From Parathielavia appendiculata (lineage: Eukaryota > Ascomycota > Sordariomycetes > Sordariales > Chaetomiaceae), in assembly GCF_033297405.1 (NCBI RefSeq), contig NW_026944220.1, forward strand, positions 4,520,719-4,584,718: DNA of 64,000 bases, written 5' to 3'. A program made the translations under genes and the position numbers. The notes under the pieces are model-generated. The model saw only the letters and a list, made by a program, of their open reading frames with translations. It was not told the origin of the DNA and did no database searches. Below are positions 45,601 through 56,213 of this stretch, one piece after another. Numbering within the stretch: the stretch's first letter is position 1; every line of letters begins with the position of its first letter.

Positions 45601-46642
45601 GTACCTCAATCGCGGCGGACCTTCCAACCTGGCCTCGAACCAGCGTGCCATTGCCAGCTTAGAAGCCGCAATCGCCAACCTGGAGAGCGAGATGAAAGAC
45701 CTGACGGTTCAGATCAACAAACTGAACAAGGAAATCGACAACAGCGACGCAAAGAAGCGAAACATTTCCGACAACCTGACATACCGCAAAAATCTCCGCG
45801 AACGCGATGCCCTCGAGCAGGAGATCGAAGAGCTCGAGTCGCGGAACGCGCAGGAAGACTACGACCGTCTCATGAAAGAGGCACGCTACCTCGAATCCCG
45901 ACACAACAAGCTCGCGTCGGATGAGACGCGCATCGTAGCCACCATAACGGCCAAGGACGAAGAGCTCAAACGCCTCGCCCAAGAATACGACATCGACCTC
46001 AAGGACGCCAGGGCCAAGTACAAGGAGTCCCACATCCGGGTTGAGACGACCAAGGCGGCCCTCGACGATCTAGCGCGCGCCACCGCAACGGTGGACCTCG
46101 CCATCATGCGGTACCACTCGCTCAAGATGGAGGAGATTAACCGCACCATTGGCGAGCTGTGGCAGAGCACGTACCAGGGCACCGACATCGACACGATCCA
46201 GATCCGGTCCGACGTGGAGGGATCGGGCGCTGGCACGGGCACGGGGAAGCGCACCTACAACTACCGCGTGTCCATGGTCAAGGGCGACACCGAGATGGAC
46301 ATGCGGGGCCGGTGCAGCGCCGGCCAGAAGGTGCTCGCCAGCATCATCATCCGGCTCGCGCTGGCCGAGTCGTTTGGCGTCAACTGCGGGCTGATCGCGC
46401 TCGACGAGCCGACGACGAACTTGGACAGCGACAATATCCGCAGCTTAGCCGAGAGCTTGCACGGCATCATCAAGGCGAGGAGGTCGCAGAGCAATCTGCA
46501 GCTGATTGTCATTACGCACGACGAGGAGTTTCTGAAGCATATGCAGTGCAGCGATTTCTGTGATGACTTTTACCGGGTGAGGAGGGACGAGAAGCAGAAT
46601 AGTGTTATTGTGAGGGAGAACATTACGAGAATATCGGAGTAA
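42653..46642 (+). CDS. RAD50: DNA double-strand break repair protein Rad50
   Basis: Rad50 is the ATPase and tethering subunit of the Mre11-Rad50-Nbs1/Xrs2 complex. It acts at DNA breaks, telomeres and meiotic recombination sites in the nucleus. Exons 42653-42775 and 42827-46642 encode 1312 residues, the usual length. The N-terminal half-ATPase has Walker A GYNGSGKTT (34-42), split by the 51-nt intron, and CHQEDSLWPMSEPS (Q-loop region). Two very long coiled coils flank the zinc hook RCYYCERDF (C688 and C691). The C-terminal half-ATPase has signature GRCSAGQKVLAS and Walker B CGLIALDEPTTNLD (D1234, E1235). The D-loop and H-loop (VITHDEEF) follow. All functional residues are present. The long minus-strand frames inside it are shadows of charged coiled-coil codons. 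It converges on PPP4R2. Confidence 0.97.
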
Positions 46643-47197
46643 GGGGAGAGGGCAAGGTTTTTTTTTTTTTTTTTTTGGCCTTGAAGCACGGCATCACGGG
46701 CAGCCGAAAGTTAAGGGCCTAGATGGTTGTAGACAAGCTCTGGGTTGCTGAGAAGGTGTTCGGCGGGGACATCTTGTTTGTTTTTGGGCGAAGGCGAAGA
46801 AATACATACCATGACTATGAAGTCTTCTCCCGGAGTATTCCATACCGTTGCTCGGTATGCTATACTATTCGCCAACGAGCTCAGATCGATACCTTAGACC
46901 GAAGACAAGTGTGAGGCGGTTCCCACGCCTCGACGACTGAACCAACCGGAACCCAGTCGACTCCCGCCTACCATTAACCCTTGACCAAAGAAGGAATCGC
47001 TGAAAAGCAAGATACAATGATCAAATAGAGACATTGCTCCCCCCCCTCAACCCAACCACGCTGAGCGGCGATTCTTGAGGTGCTTCCCAGGCTTCAGGAG
47101 CCACTATGCCCTTAGCATGAAAGCTAGCTGTCGTAGAGAAAATAGAAGACAAAAGACCATCAGCGCCAAATTCACCCGTTTCAAAAACAGCCACCCA
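46643..47197. other. convergent intergenic region, RAD50 and PPP4R2 3' ends
   Basis: Spacer of 555 bp between convergent genes, containing a 19-T run just after the RAD50 stop. No gene is seen. Confidence 0.6.
46658..46676. repeat. poly(T) run of 19
   Basis: An uninterrupted run of 19 T starts 16 bp after the RAD50 stop codon. On the plus strand it would be a U-tract in the 3' UTR; on the minus strand an A-tract. Length polymorphism or sequencing error is likely at this site. Confidence 0.85.
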
Positions 47198-49166
47198 CTA
47201 ACTGCCCTGGTTCTCGGCACCAGCGTCGCTCGCACCGGGAGGGACAGTGGGCAGTTCTGATGACGCGTCATGCAGAGGTTCCGCCCTCACCTCGCCATCC
47301 TCGCCCTTGATCTCCTCCTTGTCGACTTTATCGTCACCGTCGGCGATGGCGGAGGAGGTGTCCTCGGGTTCGAGATTCACCTCGTTGATGGCAGGGTCTG
47401 TGGATTGAGTTGCTTTGGCGGCGGTGGTCGTAGTCGTAGCGTCAGGCAGGTCGAGATCGCCTTCGGCGTCGGGTTTCGACGACGGTTCGGAGCCGGCGTA
47501 AGCTGATGGAGTGATGCCGCCTGCGGATTCGTTCCTCCCCTCCTCCTCATCCGCCTCCTGGTTCGTGTTGGATTGCTTTTGGTCTTGGTCCTGTTGCATG
47601 CCGGCCTCGTCGTCGTCCTTTCTGCGCTTCGCGGGCGACTCTGGTTCGAGGTTGTCTGCTGCCTCGCGCTTGGGGCTTCGCGGGATGGAGGTCTCTCCGC
47701 CGCCGGGGCTGTGGATGACTCCGTCCTGTTGCTGTTGTTGTTGTGGTTGCTGCTGCTGAAACGGAGTGAATTCCAGCCTCCGCCCCACGGCCGCCTCGAC
47801 GTCAATGGCCTGTACATCCATCGGGCTGCCGCCGCCGCCAGCAATGATGTTGGCAGCTGCCGCGCTCTGCGGGCCCGTGTCGGCGGGGCCGATTTCCTCA
47901 GGTCCCCGGGCGTGCGGGAACTCGTCGTCTGTCTCGCCGGCGTCCTCGGCCATGCTGGCATCTTCCTCATCTGCTGCGTAGTCAGCGGCGGCGCCCTGCG
48001 CTTGTTGCCGCTGCCGGGTGAGCTGGTTCAGGGGCACTATACCGGCGCGTTGCTCCTGCCGCAGCAGCTCCCCCTGGGTGACGCTGCGCTGCGTGAGCAG
48101 CGGGAATCCGGCGCCGGTGGACGGCACGCCGTTGACAGATACCGAGACGGTCTCGATGCTGCCAATGCCGTTGGGGCCTTCAATCGACTCGGTGCTCTCT
48201 GTCCGCACGCGGCCATCGAGATGGCCGGCGCCTTGCCTCTGCTGTTGCTGCTGTTGCTGCTGTTGCTGCCGGAGCTGGACCTGCTGGGCGGTATGGGTGG
48301 TGTTCCGGTCGGCTGATAAAGGGGACGAGCTACCGGCGTCGCTGCCGTCGTCGCTGCCAGCCCCGTTGGCTCGTCCGCTTAGCCATGGGATTGGCGTCAG
48401 CAGAGCACCGCCGAGCGCCTCGTCTGACGCGACACTGTTCGCGGCCGCCGTGTCGATGGACAGTCGGCCTGGGCCGCTGGCGCTCACGCCGTTTGCGAAC
48501 AGAGACATGGCGCCGACATCCGGGACGGCTGGCGGGAGCGGGTAGGTATTGGCGCCGCTGGTTACGTGGACGACACGATCGAGGGCGTGGAGGTAAGGCA
48601 CCAGGTTGCGGTAGTGCTGCCGCGGGCTGAGGACTAGCTCAGAGAGTCGCTGTATGGTGTGGGGCGGGTACTGGGGAAAGTTGGTGCGCAGGACTGATAG
48701 GATCTCGTCGAGCATGTCGGCGATAGGCTTAGGGAGGGTGGGTGTGGCCGGGGCTGCCGGGTCGGCGCTCGTGGTAGCGGCGGCATTTCTGGAAGTTGAG
48801 GGTGAAGAGGGATTGACATTCTCCTTGTTTGTCCCTTGCGATGATGGGCTGTCGGCCTGGTCGGGCGCCTCGAAGGGGTCTGACGAAGGGAGCGGGGCGA
48901 GGAAGCGCGGGGAGGGAGGTCGGGCGGGTTGACAAGGAGGAGGCGGGACAGCGGGAATGGGAAACTCGGTGTGTGCGATCTTCTCGATGCGTGCCAGAAC
49001 GGTGGGTAGCAGGTCTGGCCAGGCCGAGCTGTCGCATGCGCCCATTCATGTCAGCGGCCGCGCAATTGGCACCCTGTAAGGTATGGAGTCATGGGAGGAC
49101 TCACTAGTCCATGGACCCGTCCAGGGCGGCCTTCCTCAGGACGTCGTCGCCGGTGTCTATCTCCAT
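47198..49166 (-). CDS. PPP4R2: protein phosphatase 4 core regulatory subunit R2
   Basis: This is the regulatory subunit (yeast Psy4) of the PP4 phosphatase, which reverses DNA-damage phosphorylation such as gamma-H2A and Rad53 and works with Pph3 and Psy2. Exons 49105-49166 and 47198-49028 give 630 residues. The 62-nt first exon encodes MEIDTGDDVLRKAALDGSMD and joins to YSAWPDLLPTVLARIEKIAH. The conserved domain covers about residues 1-215: LARIEKIAHTEFPIP, ILSVLRTNFPQYPPHTIQRL, SELVLSPRQHYRNLVPYLHA and LDRVVHVTS, ending near LLTPIPWLSG. The remaining about 400 residues are disordered and acidic, with a polyglutamine run (48240-48280 region) and a basic PAKRRKDDDE patch that could be a nuclear signal. 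An upstream divergent promoter is shared with KEX2. Confidence 0.9.
48236..48280 (-). repeat. polyglutamine (CAG/CAA) tract in PPP4R2
   Basis: The coding strand has a run of alternating CAG and CAA codons encoding about ten Gln plus neighbours, within the disordered tail. A second shorter Gln-rich stretch lies near 47731-47761. Confidence 0.8.
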
Positions 49167-50075
49167 CGCGGCGATACTAGTGACTGGTGGGGTGAGCTTG
49201 GTCGCGTGCTGCGATGCGGAGGAGCGCGTCTGAGAAGGGGCCACGATAGTTACAGATTACCAGTAATCCCAGGATTTCGAGCAACCGGATGTAATGTTAC
49301 ATGTCATTCGAAGTCCAGTATCCGTAAGAGAGTCCCATTGCTGCAGCCCACATAGTTAGTTAAGCTGCGATTTCCAGTTCTTGCTCATCAATATTTATGT
49401 TTTCGTCAACACCCTACCTACATTGAATTGCTGAGTGATAATCAGATGGCCGCCAACAGACAATACTGTAATCCATTCAATCAATCGCGGGCGGATCAAT
49501 GTTCAATTGGCTGACCATGATGGCTTATGCAGACCCGCTTTGGGCTGACGAACCGGCATCCCCCATGTCAGATTACGACGCCGCCTTCCGCACGAAGCTT
49601 GGCGACTTCAGGGTCCGCAGGCAGCGTGGCTGCCAGCCTCGAATGCGATTCGCAAGGCCACCTTTTCGCTTCAAAGGCCGGCCATTGTTGTCTTTGGAGC
49701 AGACGTGGATTGTTTGCTCCATATCGTTTCTCCCAGCGCTGCTTTTCTGTGCAGCAGTCATTCTCTACTTGATTTCCTCAATCTTCAAGTTTTGAAACGG
49801 CGTGACCTCCTTTTTAACCAGTGCAGTTGCCACAGACGGTGCCTGGCTCACAGAGTTACAACCTGCGACACGATTTCAGTCTCGACTCTGACTTGGGCCC
49901 GGCGAGCCGCTCGGGAAAGACACAAGCACAAAGGAACACACTCTGACACTGAGCAATCTGGCTATTGGCTGAACGACCCGTACATGGTTAACCTTCTCTT
50001 TTCGACCTGCCACCGTCACAAGGACTCTCCCACAGCGGGCGTACGAAGGACTCGAGCCCTTGAACCTCCAACATC
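49167..50075. promoter_or_regulatory. divergent promoter region PPP4R2 / KEX2
   Basis: A 0.9-kb region between divergently transcribed genes, so it must carry both promoters. The part 49330-49500 is AT-richer than its surroundings. A possible small plus-strand frame at 49499-49795 is listed separately. Confidence 0.6.
49499..49795 (+). CDS. possible small single-span membrane protein
   Basis: A 98-codon frame starting MFNWLTMMAYADPLWADEPA. It has a basic middle (FRVRRQRGCQPRMRFA) and a C-terminal hydrophobic helix (TWIVCSISFLPALLFCAAVI) ending ISSIFKF. The layout resembles a tail-anchored protein, but no family is recognised and it sits in the KEX2 leader/promoter region. It may be a chance frame. 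Confidence 0.18.
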   Translation: MFNWLTMMAYADPLWADEPASPMSDYDAAFRTKLGDFRVRRQRGCQPRMRFARPPFRFKGRPLLSLEQTWIVCSISFLPALLFCAAVILYLISSIFKF

Positions 50076-52896
50076 ATGAAGATCTGGTCAGGTGCGGCGC
50101 TCCTTGGCCTCGCCGCCTTCGCGACAGCCTCCCACGTCCTCCCGCGAAATTGGGAGGCGAACGACTACTACGTGCTCCATCTCGACGCAGACACATCACC
50201 CCACGAAGTAGCCAAGAGCCTGGGGCTGTCCCACGAGGGGCCCCTTGGAGAGCTCAAGGATCACCACATCTTTACCGGAAAGCGGGCCGAACACGATGTT
50301 GTCAAGCGGGAATTGGCAAACCGGCGAAGGAAGCGATCACTCGGCGAGAGACATGCTCTGGACGGTGTGCTCTTTTCCGAGAAACAGGTGCTCCGGAAGC
50401 CATGGGAGAAGCGCATCATTCCAGAACCACGCGTCCCGATACAGTTGGGCGGCGGGACAAGGGCCACGAATCAAGCAGTGCCATCGGCCGTCCAGGCGCA
50501 GAAAGAGATCGCCCGCCAGCTGCAAATCTCGGACCCCATTTTCCACGAACAATGGCATCTCTTCAACACGGTAGAGCTTGGCCACGACGTGAACGTCACG
50601 GGCGTTTGGCTGCAGGGTGTCACGGGCCAGAACACGACGGTCGCCATTGTCGATGACGGTTTGGATATGTACAGCGATGACCTCCGAGCGAATTACTACG
50701 CCGCGGGCTCCTACGACTTCAACGACAAAACTGACGAGCCGAGGCCTCGCCTGTCAGACGACAAGCACGGCACCCGATGCGCCGGCGAGGTATCGGCCGT
50801 CAAGAACAATGTTTGCGGTGTTGGCGTGGCATACGACTCCAAGATTGCCGGCCTGCGCATTCTGTCCAAGCTGATCAGTGATGCTGATGAAGCCGTGGCT
50901 ATGAACTACGACTTCAACCATAACCTGATATATTCTTGCTCCTGGGGGCCGCCCGATGACGGAAAGAGCATGGACGCGCCTGGTATCCTCATTCGGCGTG
51001 CCATGTTGAACGCCGTGCAGAACGGCCGCAACGGCCTGGGCTCCATCTACGTCTTCGCCAGCGGTAACGGCGCGCAAAATGACGACAACTGCAATTTTGA
51101 CGGCTACACCAACAGCATCTACAGCATCACGGTTGGTGCCATCGACCGGATGGGCAAGCACCCGTACTACTCGGAAAAGTGTTCGGCTGGGCTGGTTGTC
51201 ACGTACTCGAGCGGCAGCGGTGACGCCATCCACACCACCGACGTGGGCCAGAACTCGTGCTCCAGCAGCCATGGGGGAACCTCGGCTGCCGCGCCCCTTG
51301 CGGCCGGCATTTTTGCCCTGGTCCTGCAGGTGCGACCGGACTTGACTTGGCGAGACATGCAGTATCTTGCCATGGACACTGCCCTCCCCATCAACCTTGA
51401 GTCGGGCGACTGGCAGGACACCACCATTGGCAAGAAGTTCAGCCATACCTACGGATACGGCAAGCTGGATAGCTACGCCATTGTCGAGGCCGCCAGGACG
51501 TGGAAGAAGGTGAAGCCCCAGGCGTGGTTCTACTCCCCTTGGATCCACGTCAACCAAGACATCCCTCAGGGCGACCACGGCGTTGCTGTTGGCTTTGAGG
51601 TCACCGAGGACATGCTCAAGGAGGCCAATTTGGAACGAGTCGAGCACATCACCGTCACCATGAACATTGAGCATGGACGGCGTGGCGATCTCAGTGTCGA
51701 CCTGATCAGCCCAAACAAAATTGTCAGCCATCTGTCTGTCACGCGCAAATACGACGAGTCCACCGAGGGCTACGACGACTGGACCTTCATGAGCGTCGCT
51801 CACTGGTAAGTTCCCGGCCCGCCTCACCCCTTTCCCACAAGAAATCCATCCAACTAAGCTTCCCAGGGGCGAATCCGGCGTCGGCACCTGGACCATCATC
51901 GTCAAAGACACCAACGTCAACCGCTTCAACGGCAAATTTGTCGACTGGCACCTCAAGCTTTGGGGCGAGGCGCGCGACGCGTCCCAGGCCAAGGTCCTGC
52001 CCATGCCGACCGAAGAAGACGACAATGACCACGCCCTAATCGCCACCACCTCCCTCCCGGCCACCCTCACCACCATTACCCCGATCCCATCCAACGACGC
52101 ACCGCCCGCCGACAGTGACGACGTCGTGCCAACCGACCAACCCAACCGCCCCGTCAACGCAAAACCGACCCCCACCACCACCCCTCCGTCGGACGACGAC
52201 GAACAAACAGCAACAACAACCGCCCCTGCCGCAGCAGCCGGATCGTCCTCCACCTCAAACGGCACAAAGACTTGGCTGCCCTCCTTCCTGCCCACCTTTG
52301 GTGTCAGCGCGGCCACCCAGGTCTGGATCTACGGCTCTCTTGTCCTCATCGTGCTCTTTTGCTCCGGGCTGGGTGTCTACCTGTACCTAGCCCGGCGAAG
52401 GCGCCTGCGGAATAACCCGAGGAATGACTACGAGTTTGAGCTGCTCGACGACGACGCCGACGACGACGAGGCGGAGGGGTTGGCGGCCTCGCATGCCGAG
52501 AAGGGTGGCGCTGCTGGTGTCGGGGCTGGGACCCGGGTAAGAGAGGGTGGTGGGAGACGCGGTGGTGGTGGTGGCGGGAGGAGGAAGACGAGGGGTGGGG
52601 AGTTATATGATGCTTTTGCTGGGGAGAGTGGTGATGAGGTGGAGGAGGAGGAGGAGGAGGATAGTGATGATTATGCTGATGTTGGTGCGGCGGCTGCTGT
52701 GAGACAGTACCGGGATCGGGATGGCTCGTCGGAGTCGGAGGGGAGTGGGTCGCCGATCAGGATGAGTGAGAAGGTGTCGGGGCAGCGGAGGAGGGGGGAC
52801 AGTGATGATTCCGAGGGGCATCATGTTGTTGGGGATGATGAGGACGAGGAGGAGGAGGGTGGGGAGGCGAGACCGTTGCAGGGTGGGAATCGTTAG
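50076..52896 (+). CDS. KEX2: kexin, Golgi proprotein-processing endoprotease
   Basis: This calcium-dependent subtilase of the trans-Golgi cleaves secretory precursors after Lys-Arg or Arg-Arg. Exons 50076-51805 and 51867-52896 give 919 residues. It has a signal peptide (1-19, ending ATAS), then a propeptide to about residue 113 ending KPWEKR, the likely self-cleavage site. The catalytic domain has VDDGLD (D193), HGTRCAGE (H231), ASGNGA (N331, oxyanion) and GGTSAAAP (S403). The P-domain runs about 480-612, split by the 61-nt intron in SVAHWGESGVGTW. A Ser/Thr/Pro-rich stalk follows, then a membrane helix (about 725-751). The cytoplasmic tail carries YEFELL (765-770), matching the tyrosine-based retrieval signal known in yeast Kex2, followed by acidic and Gly-rich repeats. 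All catalytic residues are intact. The 520-codon antisense frame (50754-52316) is a codon-bias shadow. Confidence 0.96.
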
Positions 52897-53520
52897 CGCC
52901 GTTTCGTTTCTGTTGGTCTTTGTCTCGCGTCTCGTTGACGAGTGTCTGTCTGTTTGGGCTTGGATTAGGGAATGGGTTTGGCTGTGTTTATCTGCTTCTA
53001 AACATCTAGATCATGTTGGAGTTTTGGATGGCCTTGGCCGCGGCAGGTCTCCAGTGCACACACTGCCCAGCGTTCCATGGGCGTGTTTCTCGGGCTGGCT
53101 GGTGCTACACATGCGAGCGTCATGTGATAATCAAACTAATGCCATGTCTAAGCCGATGTTCAAAACCAATGCCAGCGCCCCAACCCCAAATCCTAAGCTT
53201 ACAAAGGTGGTCTTTTCCGCTTGGAGCTGCCCAGCAACAACGCCCTTCGCTGCCCTGACCTCACTTGTTCCAGGATTAATGTTCATTTCAACCTGTCGTC
53301 TGTCCTTGCTTCCAAACACAATCCCAGTTCTCGACCATGCCCGCAGACAGCTCAATCGCCGTTGACGCGCCGTTGAGGCGTCGTTGGACGGCGACCATTC
53401 CCTTGAAACTCACCTTCCCCTTCCGCATCATCCGCGGCGACATCAAATTTCCCTCTCATCTTCAATGACCACCCACCTTGCCCTCTCCGTGCCCTTGCCC
53501 TTCCCATATCCAATAGCCTC
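52897..53520. other. convergent intergenic region, KEX2 and SNX4 3' ends
   Basis: Spacer of 624 bp between convergent genes. No gene or notable motif is seen. Confidence 0.6.
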
Positions 53521-55035
53521 CTAAGCCGGCAGCACGACTCCCTCCCTCTCCATCTCGCGCACGTACTCCTCCCAGGACTCAATGACACCGCCGTAAAATT
53601 CAATGTGCGCGTCCACGAGCCCGCCAAACTGCCGCTTGAACTCGACCCTCTTGATCCACTCAAAGCTCGAAACCTCTTTCACGACGTGATCCCCGAACTC
53701 ATCCGACTCCATCCGCGCGTTCTCCACCTCGCGCGTGAGCTCGTCGATCCTCAGCTCCAACTTGCGCTGCCGGTCGCGGCGCGCCTGCTCGTGGTCCACC
53801 CCGCGCACGTCCTCAATCTTGGACCGGATGAACCCGCCCGCGCCGGCCAGCGGTCCGCCGGAGGAATAGCCATGCCCGCCCGACGCGAGCGCGTCGCGCT
53901 CGGCCGTCGCCTTGTTGAGGTACTCGGTGAGCTGCTCGTAGTCGAGCTGTTTCTGCTCGCGCGCTTTGAGCAGTGCTTTGAGCGCGCCGCTGTAGGCGAC
54001 CATGTCGCGCAGCGAGGAGAGGTAGTCCTGGTCGGTGTGGTCTTTGAGTTTCTTCAGGCCGGCCGCGGTGTCCTCGACGGATGCGGCGAAGGCGTGCACG
54101 GCCGACTCGACGCCTGGTTCGAGCGTGATGAGCTTTTGGAATTGCTCGGCGAGGTCCTTGAAGTCGGTCTCGAGGTCGGCTTCGCGGCGGGCGACCCGGG
54201 CGACCACCTTTTCGACGTTGTTGAGGTCCTCGTCGAGCTTGTCGGTCTTCTCCTTGACTTCGACGAAGCGCCGGTCTGGCTTGTGTACTTTGGTGAAGGC
54301 GTTCATGAAGCTGTCTGCGAACGAGTCGAACACGCCGCCGCCCCCGGTGCTGGTGCCTGCGGCCGGGCTTTGGCCCAGACTTTCGCCGCCTGCTCCGGCC
54401 GGGCCAAGCCGCCCTGCCCTGCTGCGCATGGTGGCGTTCCAGTCGGGGCTCTCGAGGAAGGTGTGGAATATGCCGGCGCGGCGGAGCTCGGGGTGCAAGG
54501 CGAGCCGTGAGAGGAAGCGCTGCAGGGAGTAGGCGCGGCGCGCGGTGAAGTCAGGTCCAAACCGGTCGCCGCGAACATACTCCATGCGCTGCTTGTCTGG
54601 GAGCGGCGGGACCGCACACCCCTGATATTCGCGGCAGAGAACCTTGTAGAGAAAGACGAAGTCGGTGAAGCGGCGGCGAACCGAGGTTGTTGGTCGCTGG
54701 AAGGAGGGGAAAGTTGTCTAGAGCAATCAGCCGGCAGCACTTGAAACCGATCTATTAGGGGTGCGTACGTTGGTAGTAATCAAATACGAAACATATGCGT
54801 CTTTGGTACCGTCGTTTTCCTTGTGCGGCTCCGACACGGTACAGTCGAGGATCTCACCGCCCGGGTGGCCGTGGTCCCTCTCGTTGCCTGTCCTGTGGCC
54901 ATCGGGCCGGTCATTCGAGTAGTTTGGGCTGTGGGCGGGATCGCGAGATGCGGATGTGCTCGGCCCAGGGGAGTCCTGGTTCTGCTCGCTATGCCACGAT
55001 ATGTTGGAGAAGTTGTCCTGGTCGAGGACCGCCAT
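53521..55035 (-). CDS. SNX4: sorting nexin-4 (Atg24)
   Basis: This PX-BAR sorting nexin retrieves cargo from endosomes to the Golgi and supports selective autophagy (cytoplasm-to-vacuole pathway, pexophagy) with its Atg20/Snx41 partners. Exons 54769-55035 and 53521-54717 give 487 residues. The first exon starts MAVLDQDNFSNISWHSEQNQ and holds an acidic, disordered lead-in and the first PX strands (AYVSYLITTN). After the 51-nt intron, SVRRRFTDFVFLYKVL gives the PX phosphoinositide-binding arginines, and PPLPDKQRMEYVRGDRFGPD the membrane-insertion loop. The BAR region (about 225-480) is a long helical hairpin (EVKEKTDKLDEDLNNVEKVV, KALLKAREQKQLDYEQLTEY, VEFKRQFGGLVDAHIEFYGG). The frame is intact. 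The 301-codon plus frame over 53605-54510 is antisense shadow. Confidence 0.94.
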
Positions 55036-56213
55036 CTTTGTCGGCTTACGACGACCGAGAGGACGGTGCTGCCTATGCTATCGTGTTGTATCCACTGCGT
55101 TTACTCGGCTGTCTGCGTTTGTTTCGGCGTTTTGTTTCGGTCATAAGCTGAGATGAATCAAATCAATCGGACATTGTCGGGATCTGGAGCTTCAACGGCA
55201 AGGTTGGTAGGGGCAGGTGGTGGTTGGTGATGCGACGGATCTTCGGTGCTTGGCGGTTGACGTATGGGTGATGGTGGGGTAGCTCAGCTGGTATCTGTGA
55301 TAAGGTAAGCCAACTGCGATAACTCGTCAGTTACAGTACTTATTGTGTTAGGTACCTCATTCACCAGGCACCTTAACTTCCGTCGGGCTTCCAATGTTCC
55401 ATCTTTGGCACTTGAGTTTATCACTGCCTTACCCGAATTAACTCTTAGCTTGCACCGAGACATAAGGCAAAAGAAAGTAACCAACAAACCAAGAAATGGA
55501 TCGGAATCACGAACGCCCCCGGAATCCTTACACTCAGAACAATGAGGAAAGACTCCATAGTACACACTAATTTACGACCCTGGTTGGTTTGTTATGTAGC
55601 GCGATACTACTGACAGGGTTCCAGGCTCAATATTAAAGAACTTCCACTCTAACAGCCATGAACTCACTTCCAACGCAAAAGGGTCGAGCATACACCTTTT
55701 CTCGACTGGTAGATTCGCTCTCCCCAGAAGGTTTTTTTTCTCCGCATCAAAAGCTTTGTTCTGGCGTTGACTACAAAACTCAGGTGGGCCAAGTGAGACA
55801 CTTACAAGCAAACCAGGAGTGGATTGTACTGCGTAACCAGCATCAGTCGAGACGACATGTTTTGATGACGGTCATCTCAAGAAACTGACATTGAGGGGAC
55901 TTCGCTCCTCGTAAGCTCATCCCTCTGAGCGGTTCTAACTTTGGGAGAGATGATAGTCACATTAGCTAGCAACTCTAAAGTATCTGACGAACCCAATACC
56001 TTGCCGCAAACCTGCATGAGCCCCGCCCTGGGTCTGGGGTGTCGGTTGGCCCGTCGCCAGCAATGATTTCTTGTACGCGCCGAGGATCGCGTGCTCTGTT
56101 CTTTTGATGTCTTGTTTTATTCGTTTCCTTCCATTAAAAGCCCGCCTGAAACCGGAGCCAACAATTGCGACGGCGCTCACACTCACAGCGCCGCGACAAG
56201 ACATGTGCGCCAG
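55036..56213. promoter_or_regulatory. divergent promoter region SNX4 / hydrolase-ankyrin-CorA gene
   Basis: A spacer of 1.2 kb between divergent genes, AT-richer than the flanking coding sequence, with GGTACCTCATT / AGGCACCTTAA-type sequence near 55350-55375. Frames inside are unsupported. Confidence 0.55.

Noticed and set aside
47573..48316. 247-codon plus-strand Leu-rich frame
   Set aside because: Antisense to the polyglutamine region of PPP4R2; the Leu run is the complement of CAG repeats.
50754..52316. 520-codon minus-strand frame opposite KEX2
   Set aside because: It lies fully antisense to a well-conserved catalytic gene. GC-rich third positions keep the antisense frame open, and its protein has no recognisable motif.
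53605..54510. 301-codon plus-strand frame opposite SNX4
   Set aside because: Antisense shadow of the BAR-domain codons; no independent sign of a gene.
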